Source: Capronia americana (Eukaryota > Ascomycota > Eurotiomycetes > Chaetothyriales > Herpotrichiellaceae). From it: a DNA stretch of 64,000 nt. A program made the translations under genes and the position numbers. The notes beneath the pieces are model-generated. The model was given only the letters and a program-made list of their open reading frames with translations. It ran no database searches and was not told the origin of the DNA. Of the stretch, positions 39,909 to 49,461 are shown one piece after another. Location of the stretch: NCBI GenBank assembly GCA_016110215.1, contig JADWQD010000002.1, positions 1,860,001-1,924,000 of the forward strand. The letters are read 5' to 3'. Each line of letters begins with the position of its first letter. Position 1 is the first letter of the stretch.

Positions 39909-40769
39909 ATGGCGTCCCACGAGAAACACAACCCCGTTAAGAGCCTCCAAGTCCTTGCCGCCTCAAAGGCAGTGGAAGAACTCCTCATATGCGACAACCC
40001 GACCACCGAGTTCTTCAAGCTGGACGAACACCTGCAAAAACTCGTCTTCGCCCAGTTTCTCAGCAGGTACGACCGCCTCGAAAAGCGAAACACGCACCAC
40101 CGCATCCACGAGTGGCTGACACCATTCATCGACTGGAAACTGTACTCCCAAGAATACGATCTCATCGAGTTCCCCGAGAAGATTGATCCTCAGGGCGATG
40201 CCGAAGAACACGATCTCAATGAAGTCCCCGAGCGGCTTGATCCTCAGAGCGACAAGTACAAAACGAACGGCCATGTCCTGAAAGCCAAATTCCTTGAACT
40301 ATGGCACCATGCTACAGATCGGGAACTCAGTGAACCGGCGGAAGGGGAGACTCACCGCGACCGGTGGCAAAACCGCTTCGGTTCCCTTGACGTCTGCAGC
40401 CACGGACGCGAAGGTGAACTCATGTTGTGCAGTCGCTTCAACGAATTCAAGAACAGACCTCCCTGTGGCTTCTTGCCTCGTGAACACCGCTACCTCTACG
40501 ACAGAATCTCCACCCAGTTGCTTTACTACCGCGTCGCGACGACCTTCGGCATGCCCCCAGCACATCCCACGGATCCCTACAAGGTCTCCTGGAAAGCTAT
40601 TCTCCAGCATAAGGATGGGACGAGTCAACTGTACTTAAACGACTGGAAAGGCAACGCGCACTCGAGCTTTTCAGGCACCAAGGAAGCGAGGGAGGATGCC
40701 TTGGAATTGCTCAATTTCTTGACCGGTCTGAACTGTCCGCATCCATTCGGGCATATCGCTGGATCGTAG
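39909..40769 (+). CDS. Uncharacterised fungal protein with internal tandem duplication
   Basis: A 286-residue single-exon frame from the ATG at 39909 (MASHEKHNPVK, GAATCATGG context). I recognise no domain. It is rich in charged residues and His, with no signal peptide or membrane span, so it is probably cytosolic or nuclear. Residues about 82-117 contain two copies of an 18-residue unit (EYDLIEFPEKIDPQGDAE, then EHDLNEVPERLDPQSDKY). The C-terminal half (LYDRISTQLLYYRVATTFGM and the ELLNFLTGLNCPHPFGHIAG end) reads like a folded domain. Codon use and length support a real gene; the function is unknown. Confidence 0.7.
   Translation: MASHEKHNPVKSLQVLAASKAVEELLICDNPTTEFFKLDEHLQKLVFAQFLSRYDRLEKRNTHHRIHEWLTPFIDWKLYSQEYDLIEFPEKIDPQGDAEEHDLNEVPERLDPQSDKYKTNGHVLKAKFLELWHHATDRELSEPAEGETHRDRWQNRFGSLDVCSHGREGELMLCSRFNEFKNRPPCGFLPREHRYLYDRISTQLLYYRVATTFGMPPAHPTDPYKVSWKAILQHKDGTSQLYLNDWKGNAHSSFSGTKEAREDALELLNFLTGLNCPHPFGHIAGS
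40152..40259 (+). repeat. 54-bp tandem duplication inside the coding region
   Basis: Units 40152-40205 and 40206-40259 share most bases and preserve the frame, encoding 18 residues each. They lie within the uncharacterised protein gene. Confidence 0.8.
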
Positions 40770-41443
40770 CTCTAAGCTTGAATGACAGTGACCACCGAGG
40801 GGAGACATTCGGCCGACGAGGTCACGCACGGGCAATGACACACAGCATGTCATCGTGTCAGGGTCGGTCGGGTCTTGTTCGGAAAATTCAAAGGCGAGGG
40901 CCGCAAAGGGCCGATGTTGCCAGATTGGAAAGCAGAGCAGCGCAGCACAGCACAGGACAACGCACCTCTGTAAGACTCTAGGACTCTAGGACATCTGAAG
41001 TGCAAGGCTCGGAAGTCTGAGCGTTGCCACAGTACTACTGTATTGCACTAAGCACCAAATCCACAAAGGGACCAATACTCTTGTATTTTGCAGAAAGCAA
41101 AATGTCAAACAAATGCAAAAGCATAGAGCATAGAGCTCGTGGAGCACCCAGCGGAATTGCAATATCCTTCCAGCCCCGGCAATGACTAAACAGCAAAGTC
41201 AAGGCGGAACAAAAGACATTACTATGGTCCTGCGCATTAATCATCTCGTGTGATCCAAAATTCTCCTCCGTACCAGGTGACTCGTACTCTACGGGGGTAC
41301 GAGTAGATCCTCATAACTAACATGTCATCAATCGTCAAACCTAAATCTCAAATCTTCCGCCTCACGCTGTGGGCACCGTCAACTATGTATGTAGACCATG
41401 GTCAACGATTCGTTTCGTTCATTTTTCATTTTTTTCTTTCCAT

Positions 41444-41580
41444 CCAACCAACCAACCAACCAACCACCTACCCAGCCACACACCCACTCACACTGTTCAG
41501 TTCCAGTCCAGTCCAGTCCAGTCAAGTCCAGTCAAGTCCAGTCAAGTCAGACAGACAGTCAGTCAGTCAATAGTCAGTCA
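41444..41580. repeat. Microsatellite cluster: CCAA, CCAGT and CAGT arrays
   Basis: A CCAA array at 41444-41466 is followed by CCAGT/CAAGT units from about 41502, then GACA and CAGT units up to 41580. Confidence 0.9.
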
Positions 41581-41700
41581 GCCGGACATCGGCCGCGGGA
41601 AGATTCGTCAACTATGGCCCCGTCCGTAAGCCCATTGCCACAAAGGGAGGGCTGGATCCACGCACGCGAGCGAGCGAGCGGCATCTTTGATCCCTACGAG

Positions 41701-41730
41701 TACCCCTACCCCTACCCCTAACCCTACCCC
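41701..41730. repeat. Interstitial telomere-like tract
   Basis: Five hexamers: TACCCC three times, TAACCC once and TACCCC once. On the other strand these read as TAGGGG/TTAGGG-like units. Fungal telomeres are usually TTAGGG, so this is a short degenerate interstitial tract. Confidence 0.7.
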
Positions 41731-41884
41731 TGATCCTACTAGTCTTGTGTACTCGTAGAAGCCGATACCCAGTCCAGCGAGTACAGTACTTGGACTTGTA
41801 CTTACTCTTCATATGGTCCTTGGAGTGATGATGCCCTCATTGAGACGGCTGTGGGCCACGGCGTACATGGTCCAAGTAAAGAAA

Positions 41885-43681
41885 CTAGTAGTTAGATACA
41901 TACTGTGAGGGTTCTGTGTGCTCTCTCCTGAGGCCGCAAACCCCGCAGACACGCACGTCCCCAGCGTTGACATATGCAGTCCCGCTGTCGGTGCACGCCT
42001 CGCTCTGACACGACCAGCTCGTCGGGTCCTTCCGACGATCTAAAACGTGTGAACAGGCGACGCAGGTGGCGTTGAGGGGAGGGTTTTCAAGCGAGCAGAT
42101 CGGGCAGCTGATTGTTGATACTGGTACTGGTCGTGGGCGTGGCGACACTGGTGAGCTCGAGGTGGAGGTGAAAGTGGAGGTCGACCCGGGTGCTCGCACG
42201 AGTACTCCCGCGGTGGTCGTAGTCATAGGGGTGGTGCTGCTGCTTTTCGGGCTTTTGGCCTGGGTTGAAGGGAAAGACGTCACAGTTAAGGCAGGGACGC
42301 AATCAGTTATCTCCGGATCGAGGGATGCGGAAAGTGTGTTCCGTGTCTGCCTCAGCGTAGTGGGGTTATTACTATTGTGCTCATCGTCCTGTCTCAAGGT
42401 GCTTCCAGAATGGGGTAAATGAGATCGTGAGGCCGACTGGGTGGTCGACGAAGAAGAAGCGCGCGGTTGTTGTTTCCCAGGGGCACTTCGAGGAGATTGG
42501 ACACGCTTGTTCGTGTCAGATTGGTGCGTCCTTGTCACCGTCGCCCTACTCGTCAGGGTAGGTGGAGGAGTGGCACTGTTAGTTCTGAATGGCGAACCTG
42601 GTGAGGCCCCCTCCCCGGCCCGCATACCCGTGTCTTCCTGGCCCGTTTGAAATGATGTGAAATAACGATCCAGCGTGTTGAGCTCCTGTAATTCTTGGCG
42701 TGTGTGGGCTCGCGCTTCGTCGGCATCTTCGTCGGAACACACTCGGATCATGCCGTGGCCTCGAGTGTCCAGAATCTTGCGGCCATCGGCGTCCCTAGCG
42801 TCCTCTAGGCCGGCATCTAGGTCCTCGTAGTCGTCTTCGTCGTCGCCGCTCTCCGTCTTTATCCGTTCGGCTCTGTGTATATCTTCGACTTCTTTCTTGT
42901 TCGTGTCGAATCGAGCCAATGCAGCGGCCGCTCTGAGCTCCCGCCCACGGGCACTCTGGGCGACACGGGGCTTCACTCCGATGGGACCCTTGCGGTTGAT
43001 CTCCAAGCTTAGTCGCTTGTCCTCGTCCTCGCCGAGAGCGACGCCGTTCTTGCCGAACTTCTTCTCGATGCGCCGATCGCGCTTCTCCTTCCATGTCAGC
43101 TCCGGCTTGTCGGTGCGGCCTCTACGTTTTCTGTTCCGGCTTCGATATGTGCCTCCACACAGGGGTAGCCGTTCCAGCTCGTCGGTACGCAAGATGTTGT
43201 TCCCCATCACTGAGCCCATATCGTGTAACGTGCGACCTCCGCCCCAAAACCCTTCCCCGGTGTAGCGCTTCGCCCATAATGCCTTCATCTCCTCGGCGTA
43301 GACATTTCGCGTCCTCCAGAAGTCCCGTCCATGGTTCATGTGGGTGTTGTGTGCCAACTCATGCATCATCACCATTTGGACGGCATTGAACGGAAGCCAT
43401 CGTCCATCCTTGGTCGTAAGCACCAGCTGAATGATCTCGCCATTGTTGAAGTTCCGACCAATGAACTCGCGGTTTGGCTCGTGCTCTTCTAACGTGGTGA
43501 CCGACAGGTAATGGTTTTTCATGAGTGGGAGACATTGGGCCGCAATAGCCCGCAGGAAAGTATCGGCTATCTCGTACGACGCTTGATCCGAAGGTGGCCG
43601 GGGAAGAGGCTTGATAAAGACGATGCGGTCGTTAGGGTGAGAGGACTTCTGGTGGTTAAGTCGCAGTGTGTTCAGAGGCAT
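41885..43681 (-). CDS. WSS1: WLM-domain DNA-protein crosslink protease (Wss1-like)
   Basis: 598 residues from the ATG at 43681 (MPLNTLRLNHQ). Residues 10-190 form the WLM metalloprotease domain, with zinc motif HELAHNTHMNH at 107-117 followed by the Met-turn region GGGRTLHDMGSVMG. The middle is long, acidic and low-complexity, with basic patches. The C-terminus holds one clear RanBP2-type zinc finger (CPICSLENPPLNATCVAC) and a second Cys-rich knuckle (SCQ..CTD..CGVCGLRR). Wss1/SPRTN proteases cut proteins trapped on DNA and work with SUMO and Cdc48. I did not locate VIM or SIM motifs. The frame is open upstream of 43681 but lacks another ATG. Confidence 0.9.
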   Translation of the reverse strand: MPLNTLRLNHQKSSHPNDRIVFIKPLPRPPSDQASYEIADTFLRAIAAQCLPLMKNHYLSVTTLEEHEPNREFIGRNFNNGEIIQLVLTTKDGRWLPFNAVQMVMMHELAHNTHMNHGRDFWRTRNVYAEEMKALWAKRYTGEGFWGGGRTLHDMGSVMGNNILRTDELERLPLCGGTYRSRNRKRRGRTDKPELTWKEKRDRRIEKKFGKNGVALGEDEDKRLSLEINRKGPIGVKPRVAQSARGRELRAAAALARFDTNKKEVEDIHRAERIKTESGDDEDDYEDLDAGLEDARDADGRKILDTRGHGMIRVCSDEDADEARAHTRQELQELNTLDRYFTSFQTGQEDTGMRAGEGASPGSPFRTNSATPPPTLTSRATVTRTHQSDTNKRVQSPRSAPGKQQPRASSSSTTQSASRSHLPHSGSTLRQDDEHNSNNPTTLRQTRNTLSASLDPEITDCVPALTVTSFPSTQAKSPKSSSTTPMTTTTAGVLVRAPGSTSTFTSTSSSPVSPRPRPVPVSTISCPICSLENPPLNATCVACSHVLDRRKDPTSWSCQSEACTDSGTAYVNAGDVRVCGVCGLRREHTEPSQYVSNY

Positions 43682-43856
43682 AGTGAGGGCATGAATTTGT
43701 GCAGGTGGACGGAATGGAAAGAAAGAGAGGGGACCCAAGATCCATTGCAATGACGCGGTTCGCGTAAAGTGGTGGCGGAGGTGGCGGTGGCTGTGGCGTG
43801 GGTGGCGCGAGAAAACGTGACATCTTATTGACCTTTACTGTGAACCTATCTAACCT

Positions 43857-45536
43857 TCACCCTTGCATCTCGTCAACAAAAATAGCTTCACCAACATCCG
43901 TCTCAGCTCCGTCTCCATGGAAGTCCCCGTCGATACCATGGCCCTCAGGCTCTGGAGCGTAATCTTCCTCGGCCTGACTTTCAGTGGCCGCCGCGGCCGT
44001 CTCTAATTCCTCCTCGTCAATCTCGTCCTCAAATTCAAGCTCTTGGCTGAACGGCTGCTTGGCATTGAAGTATCCAGATCGAGTCCAATCGAACGGAATG
44101 TGCTCTTCCAGAGCATCATCCCACGGCGCCCATGAGGAGTGCCTCCAATCCGGCTGACATTTGACATTCCCAGGCGGGGATCTCTCCCACTTGATCTCAG
44201 TCGATAAAGCCTTGTCATGTTCCGTCTGCTGAATGTTTCCCGAGGCGTACCCATGCTTCTCCTTTGCCCCTCTCGACTGGTCGTCGTTGTATCCCACGTT
44301 CACGCTGGGAATCACTGCAATGCGGCCGTATCCCAGAGCCCAGAGGTCTTTGCAGAACAACGTAGGCTCCCCCGTGTAACATTCATCCTTGTAAGGCGCC
44401 CTGAATTTGAGATTGTGCAGCAGCAATGGCTCGGCCTTGAAAGCCACTGCGCCATTCCAGCAAGCAAACACCTGGAGAGGCAGCCTTTCGTCGATGTGAC
44501 GCCGAGCCTCCTTGTCGTTCCAGAACAGATTGCTCGCAAACTCGAAAGATCCACTCTGCGGAATCTCGACGAACAGATCGCCGTTCATGCTGCGCCCTAT
44601 CCAAGAGTCGTAGAACGTGGCTCCGTGGTTGTTCCAGTCCATCGCACAGACCATATCCGCCTGCTGATAATGTTTCTGATAAACAAGTTCCAGGATGTCA
44701 TCGGTACAGATCGACACGTCGTTCACAAAGATGACCGTTGCGTCTGCCGCCCATTGCTGCTGTTTGGCGAACAGAGGGGCGAGCGCCAGATTTCGGAGCT
44801 TGGCAAGCTCCGTCACTCGATCGTGGCCCTTTTTCAACGGGTCAATATCGCTCGTGCCAAAGTAGTACACTACATTAAGAGCTTCGATTTCTTCTCTTAA
44901 TGCAGCGAGGATCTCGGTGGTGCCATCATCGGAGCGGCCACCGACAATCGACAAGACGCAATCTTCTGGACCAAGCTTTCGCATGGCCTCGACAACAGAT
45001 GCAAGCAACCGTGGCAGCACGTAAGCGCACTGATAGAGATTGAGGGCAAAGAAATACCGCTTCTTCGGTGACGGTTGGTCGGACTGGGAAGCCAAATTTC
45101 GTTGTGGTCGGAGCACTTTGTACCGATCCTTGAACGGCCGTGGACATTGTAGTCGGTTGAAATACGTGTCCCTGGGATCCATTATGGCCCGGATGTAGGG
45201 TCCTACCTGACCCATTTTGTAGTCATCCAGCTCTGCCTCTTCCAGAGTTGCCAGCACCTCGACGTGTTCCTCTCCGAAATATTTGTCCAGGGCCTGCGCT
45301 GTTGTTTCATTATAGCGATCGTCCACCGCATCGGGAAGGTCGTCCTCTGCTGAGGTGGTGTTGCTGTGAGAGGCACCATTGTGTTTGCCCGTGCCAGAGG
45401 CTGGCCGGCCAGGTCGAACGATTGACTGGGCATGCTCCCCTATTGGGCTCGAGACGAGGACGTAAAAGAAACAAATCAGCAGGAGAGAGATGTAAATCGT
45501 CTCTGAGCGTCTCGCCGGCCAGAACGAGGCAGCCAT
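43857..45536 (-). CDS. CMT1: Alpha-1,3-mannosyltransferase, Cmt1/Cap59 family (GT69)
   Basis: 559 residues from the ATG at 45536 (MAASFWPARR). It is a type II Golgi protein: a short basic tail, one membrane span (TIYISLLLICFFYVLVSS), then the lumenal domain. Conserved GT69 blocks are present, including FALNLYQCAYVLPRLLASVVEA, SIVGGRSDDGTTEIL, FVNDVSICTDDILELV, ADMVCAMDWNNHGATFYDSW and the ACWNGAVAFKAEPL region. In Cryptococcus, Cmt1 and Cap59 make capsule and glycan mannose links; in moulds, relatives build wall or glycolipid mannans. The last 90 residues are acidic and not conserved. It lies 175 bp downstream of the WSS1 gene start on the same strand. Confidence 0.92.
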   Translation of the reverse strand: MAASFWPARRSETIYISLLLICFFYVLVSSPIGEHAQSIVRPGRPASGTGKHNGASHSNTTSAEDDLPDAVDDRYNETTAQALDKYFGEEHVEVLATLEEAELDDYKMGQVGPYIRAIMDPRDTYFNRLQCPRPFKDRYKVLRPQRNLASQSDQPSPKKRYFFALNLYQCAYVLPRLLASVVEAMRKLGPEDCVLSIVGGRSDDGTTEILAALREEIEALNVVYYFGTSDIDPLKKGHDRVTELAKLRNLALAPLFAKQQQWAADATVIFVNDVSICTDDILELVYQKHYQQADMVCAMDWNNHGATFYDSWIGRSMNGDLFVEIPQSGSFEFASNLFWNDKEARRHIDERLPLQVFACWNGAVAFKAEPLLLHNLKFRAPYKDECYTGEPTLFCKDLWALGYGRIAVIPSVNVGYNDDQSRGAKEKHGYASGNIQQTEHDKALSTEIKWERSPPGNVKCQPDWRHSSWAPWDDALEEHIPFDWTRSGYFNAKQPFSQELEFEDEIDEEELETAAAATESQAEEDYAPEPEGHGIDGDFHGDGAETDVGEAIFVDEMQG

Positions 45537-47112
45537 CGTGAGCGCGGGAGAGTTTCCAAACGGCAAGCAGAAGAAAGCCGCAAGACGGTCAACTTACCCT
45601 CCATCCTCAACCCGGGGTCGAATTCCAAGTCATAAATTCTTCACCCCCTCGCGCCGGCACTTACATGTCATTATTGTTTCAGCCGCGTCGTTGGCACGCG
45701 GGAGTTGCCAGCATTCCAATGAAGTGGGACGCGAATCCAAGTCGGTGGTAGCCCTGAGTCCGGGCCCTGGGCTCTGAAGGGGTGTGATTCCCAACATCAA
45801 GCTAGAAAGTTTTTCGTGTGGTTGAACTCGATTCGCGACCATTGCAAGAGGAAAGCGACCACAGGACGTGTCGTTCGCATTCAGAGACATCTTGGTAAAT
45901 CGGGCGACGAGGTCCAGTAAACATGAATCCCATTCGCAAAGGGAACCATTGGGGAACGTGGATTCTTTCCACCAGCTTTGCGACGAGGATGCAGCTGACA
46001 TTGTGTGCCCCTTTGCTACAAGTACTAAGCGTGCCAACCTCCTGGCTGTTCATAGTCCGCTGAGAGTGTAGACAAAGGGCAGGTTCTAAGTCCCTGCAGG
46101 CTGGAGACAGATTCGTTGCCCCTTGCACAGCCCAGCAAGCCGTCCCCCCTCTCCCTCACACACCATCAACCGCTTCTGGCTGATATTTCAGGGATGAGAT
46201 GTATGGGATACGAAATAAGTATTTAAGCTTTCTCAGCGGCGGTAACTTCTGCGTGCGATGCCTCGACACGCCTACTGGAGCAGAAACGGAGGTGTGGATG
46301 AGCAGATCCGGAGGATATGTGGCATGATGAAAGAAAGGCAGAAAGGGTAGCTACGGACAAGTAAGCTCTCTCGAGATCTGGCCCGTTTGAGCGTGCAGAA
46401 GAGAGCCTTGATGTAGAACATTTCATTCTAGGCAACCGCCTGTAACCCTGAAAACTCAACAATCGCCGTGTTTGCATAATTTATGCGGTATATCTGAAGC
46501 ATTCCCAGTCTCCTGAACACGCAACAAGCCAGGCAGACCTAGAGGCACTTTAATTGGCTGCGATGTGGCCGTTTCAGGCGTCACCGAACCACGCCTAGCC
46601 ACACCTAGCCACGCCTAGCCACACCTAGCACGCCTATTACTTAAGTTAGGTAAAGCTGCCCTCACCTACGGTAGTCAGCCGCTGTGTTACGAAATACGGA
46701 GTACGTGTCCGCATGCCACTAACCGAACTTTCCAGCATCAAGCCGAGGCTCAAACTGACTCCCCTCGACGACTTGTTACTGCATTGCACTCTCACGCTCA
46801 AAAAATCGAGACACAGAACCCTCTCTGACCCTCTCTGACGGAGCAAACGGCCCCAATTGGCAGCAGCTCCATCCCATCCCGTCCCATCACATCGCCGCAC
46901 ATCGTCTTACATCTCATCCCTCGGCTGTCTCCTGATGCTGACCGGAGAGTCCAGCAGGGGACACCGTTTATAACTGTGACCGTGACCGTAGCTGGCCTCT
47001 GCCCGCGTTCTGACCTGGGAGTACACATTCGTCAGTTTCAATCACAACAGAGACTCAGAGCATTAATTGAACCCGGACCTGCTCGGCCGTTGGAAGGAAT
47101 TCGATCATTCAA
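45537..47112. other. CMT1/acyl-CoA dehydrogenase divergent region
   Basis: 1.58 kb between two divergent starts. It holds a 10-bp tandem array at 46591-46630. Frames up to 135 codons show no domain. No gene is called. Confidence 0.5.
46591..46630. repeat. 10-bp tandem repeat, four units
   Basis: ACGCCTAGCC and ACACCTAGCC alternate four times, with a partial fifth unit after. It lies about 480 bp upstream of the acyl-CoA dehydrogenase start. Confidence 0.85.
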
Positions 47113-49320
47113 ATGTCGTCCCAGGCAGACTACAGTACAGTGCTTGGACACCGCAATACCACCTCAAGGACAAGTACCGACGACAGCAGACACGTCAGTA
47201 TGCAAGCCAGAAAGGCATCGTCCTCGACCTCCGGTTTCTTCCAGGCATTACCTATCGTGCCGCCTCAATATACCTCACCATCAACATCTACCTCGGGCAC
47301 GTCTGGATCGGCAGCATCTTCACCAGCCCACGAGATATCAGACGACCCTATCCTAGCTCGGATCCTATCTCTCTACCTCCCCAATCCCATCCCAGCACGG
47401 ATATCGACCCACCTGCATGATTTCTCGCGCCTCGTACTTCGGCCCTCGACCCTCCAACACACCATCGACTGCGACACTGATGCGCCGACGCTCCGCCCGC
47501 TGACCACCTTCGGTGAGGAGAACAAAGTGGATTCGTTGCGCACGAGTGAAGGCTGGCGCGAGCTGAAGAAGATCCAAGTCGCCGCGGGGGTGGTTGGATA
47601 CGGGTATCCCCAAAAGGGCGCCGACCAGGACCAGAATCAGAACTTCAACCGCCGCATCCACCAGTACGCGACCCTGCATCTCTGGGATGGAACGTGTGCG
47701 GTGTCGACGTGCCCCATGGCCATGACGGACGGCGCGGCCGTGCTCCTCCGCCGCCACTTCGACGACCCCGACGGCGATCAACCCGGTCGGGCGGCCGTAT
47801 TTCGCGAGAGCCACGATCGCCTTGTCTCGCTGGACAAGGACTACGCCTGGACGAGCGGGCAATGGATGACGGAACGCAGCGGCGGGAGCGACGTCCGGGG
47901 CACCGAGACCGTGGCCCGCCGTCTCACCGCACAGGAAATCCAAGCCGACGTCGACGCGGGGCGGGACAAAGATGCCCACAACCTGCCCCTGGGGCCCTGG
48001 CTCGTCGACGGCTTCAAGTGGTTCTCCTCGGCCACCGACGCGGACATGGCCATCCTCCTCGCCCAGACGGCCAAGGGCCTCAGCGCGTTCTATGCCCCGC
48101 TGCGTCGTCGCGCCGGGCACAACGCGAACTTGTCGGCTTCGTCCTCGACACGCGCAACTCTCACCACCGAAACGCCCTCGTTCCCGTCCGAGATGAACGG
48201 CGTGCGCATCCAGCGCCTCAAATCCAAACTCGGCACCAAGGGCGTCCCCACGGCGGAGCTGGAGCTCAAATCCATGCGCGCGTACCTTGTCGGCCAGGAA
48301 GGCCAAGGAGTCAAGGAAATCGCGTCCATCCTCAACATCACGCGTCTGCACACCGCCAGCGGCTCGGTCGGCTACTGGGCCCGCGGCCTCGCCGTGTCGC
48401 GCGCGTACACGCAGGTGCGCAAGATCCGCGACGGCCAGCTGCTCCGCGACAACGCGCAGCACCTGGCTTGGATGGCCGGCGAGAGCGTCAAGTACCGCGC
48501 GAGCACGCACCTCGTCTTCCTGGCTGTCGCCCTCCTCGGCGCCACGGAGCAGGGCTACGGGACCGTGTCACGCGGCGGCACGCTCGGCGCAAGCATCTTG
48601 ATCCCCCAATCGAGGGCCGCGCAAGAAAACCTGCTCCGCCTGCTGACGCCCGTGATGAAGGCGCAGGTCTCGCTGCACAGCGTGGCCGGGCTGCGCGAGT
48701 GCATGGAGTCCCTGGGCGGGGTAGGCTACTGCGAGAACAACGAAGACGGCGGCGTGATGAACATCGCCCGCCTCTTCCGCGACTGCGCCGTCAATCCCAT
48801 CTGGGAGGGCACCACGAGCGTCATGGCCGAGGACGTGGCGAGGGTGCTCAAGAACCCGAGGGCCCGGGGTGCGAACGTGCTGGACCAGAGCCTGGGCGTG
48901 TGGGTGCGGGATGTGCTGCGCGCGATCGAGAAGAAGGAGAATGCGCGCGGGACATTCGCGCGCGAGCTGGACAAGGTCCGGAACCGGTATGCCGTGCTGG
49001 AGCGCACGGTTCGGACCTCCGACTCGGCCGCTCTGCAACGGAGAGGGAGAGACGTCCTGGACCACGTCGAGGCCGTCACGTGCGCTTGTCTGCTCATGTT
49101 CGACGCCGTTGTGGATGGAGACGCCGTCGCCGTCGAGGTTGCACGGCGGTGGGTCAGAATGAACGCCCTGCCCAGCGACAAGGTGAAGGCCCAGGAAGAG
49201 GAAGATAGAGGGGCCGTTGACCACGTCGCCGACGAGGTCGACATGGACAGGCGCATTTTCTTGGGTGCAGCCGCGGCGTCGCGCCCACCTGTGCCGGCGA
49301 CGCGACAAGCGAGACTTTGA
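47113..49320 (+). CDS. AidB-like acyl-CoA dehydrogenase
   Basis: 735 residues in one exon from the ATG at 47113. After a Ser/Thr-rich start, GFFQALPIVPPQYTS and the following helical part match the AidB N-terminus. WMTERSGGSDVRGTET is the flavin-binding signature, SKLGTKGVPTAELELK is also diagnostic, and the C-terminal helical domain contains ECMESLGGVGYCEN and NPIWEGTTSVMAEDV. AidB relatives are FAD proteins of the acyl-CoA dehydrogenase fold; in bacteria AidB is linked to alkylation damage, and the fungal substrate is unknown. The stretch 47.7-49.2 kb has very GC-rich third positions, which opens long false frames on both strands. The last 30 residues are variable. Confidence 0.92.
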   Translation: MSSQADYSTVLGHRNTTSRTSTDDSRHVSMQARKASSSTSGFFQALPIVPPQYTSPSTSTSGTSGSAASSPAHEISDDPILARILSLYLPNPIPARISTHLHDFSRLVLRPSTLQHTIDCDTDAPTLRPLTTFGEENKVDSLRTSEGWRELKKIQVAAGVVGYGYPQKGADQDQNQNFNRRIHQYATLHLWDGTCAVSTCPMAMTDGAAVLLRRHFDDPDGDQPGRAAVFRESHDRLVSLDKDYAWTSGQWMTERSGGSDVRGTETVARRLTAQEIQADVDAGRDKDAHNLPLGPWLVDGFKWFSSATDADMAILLAQTAKGLSAFYAPLRRRAGHNANLSASSSTRATLTTETPSFPSEMNGVRIQRLKSKLGTKGVPTAELELKSMRAYLVGQEGQGVKEIASILNITRLHTASGSVGYWARGLAVSRAYTQVRKIRDGQLLRDNAQHLAWMAGESVKYRASTHLVFLAVALLGATEQGYGTVSRGGTLGASILIPQSRAAQENLLRLLTPVMKAQVSLHSVAGLRECMESLGGVGYCENNEDGGVMNIARLFRDCAVNPIWEGTTSVMAEDVARVLKNPRARGANVLDQSLGVWVRDVLRAIEKKENARGTFARELDKVRNRYAVLERTVRTSDSAALQRRGRDVLDHVEAVTCACLLMFDAVVDGDAVAVEVARRWVRMNALPSDKVKAQEEEDRGAVDHVADEVDMDRRIFLGAAAASRPPVPATRQARL

Positions 49321-49461
49321 ACGCAAAAAATGTATAGTTTGTGATCTAGGCCAATTACAGTAACTCGACTGAAAAATAACGTTCGAGCGATATCTCAACA
49401 TCATTTTCATCATGCATGCTCCTCAGACGGCGTTCCCTCCACTGCAAGCCTAAATAACCCT

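Larger units (their letters stand above)
40770..41884. other. Convergent 3' region rich in simple repeats
   Basis: The 3' flanks of two convergent genes. It contains the microsatellite cluster and telomere-like tract listed separately. No gene is seen. Confidence 0.6.

Noticed and set aside
47365..49208. Long overlapping frames within the acyl-CoA dehydrogenase gene (504 codons in another plus frame; 381 and 281 codons on the minus strand)
   Set aside because: They arise from very GC-rich third positions of the real gene, are Arg/Pro/Gly-rich, and have no domain.
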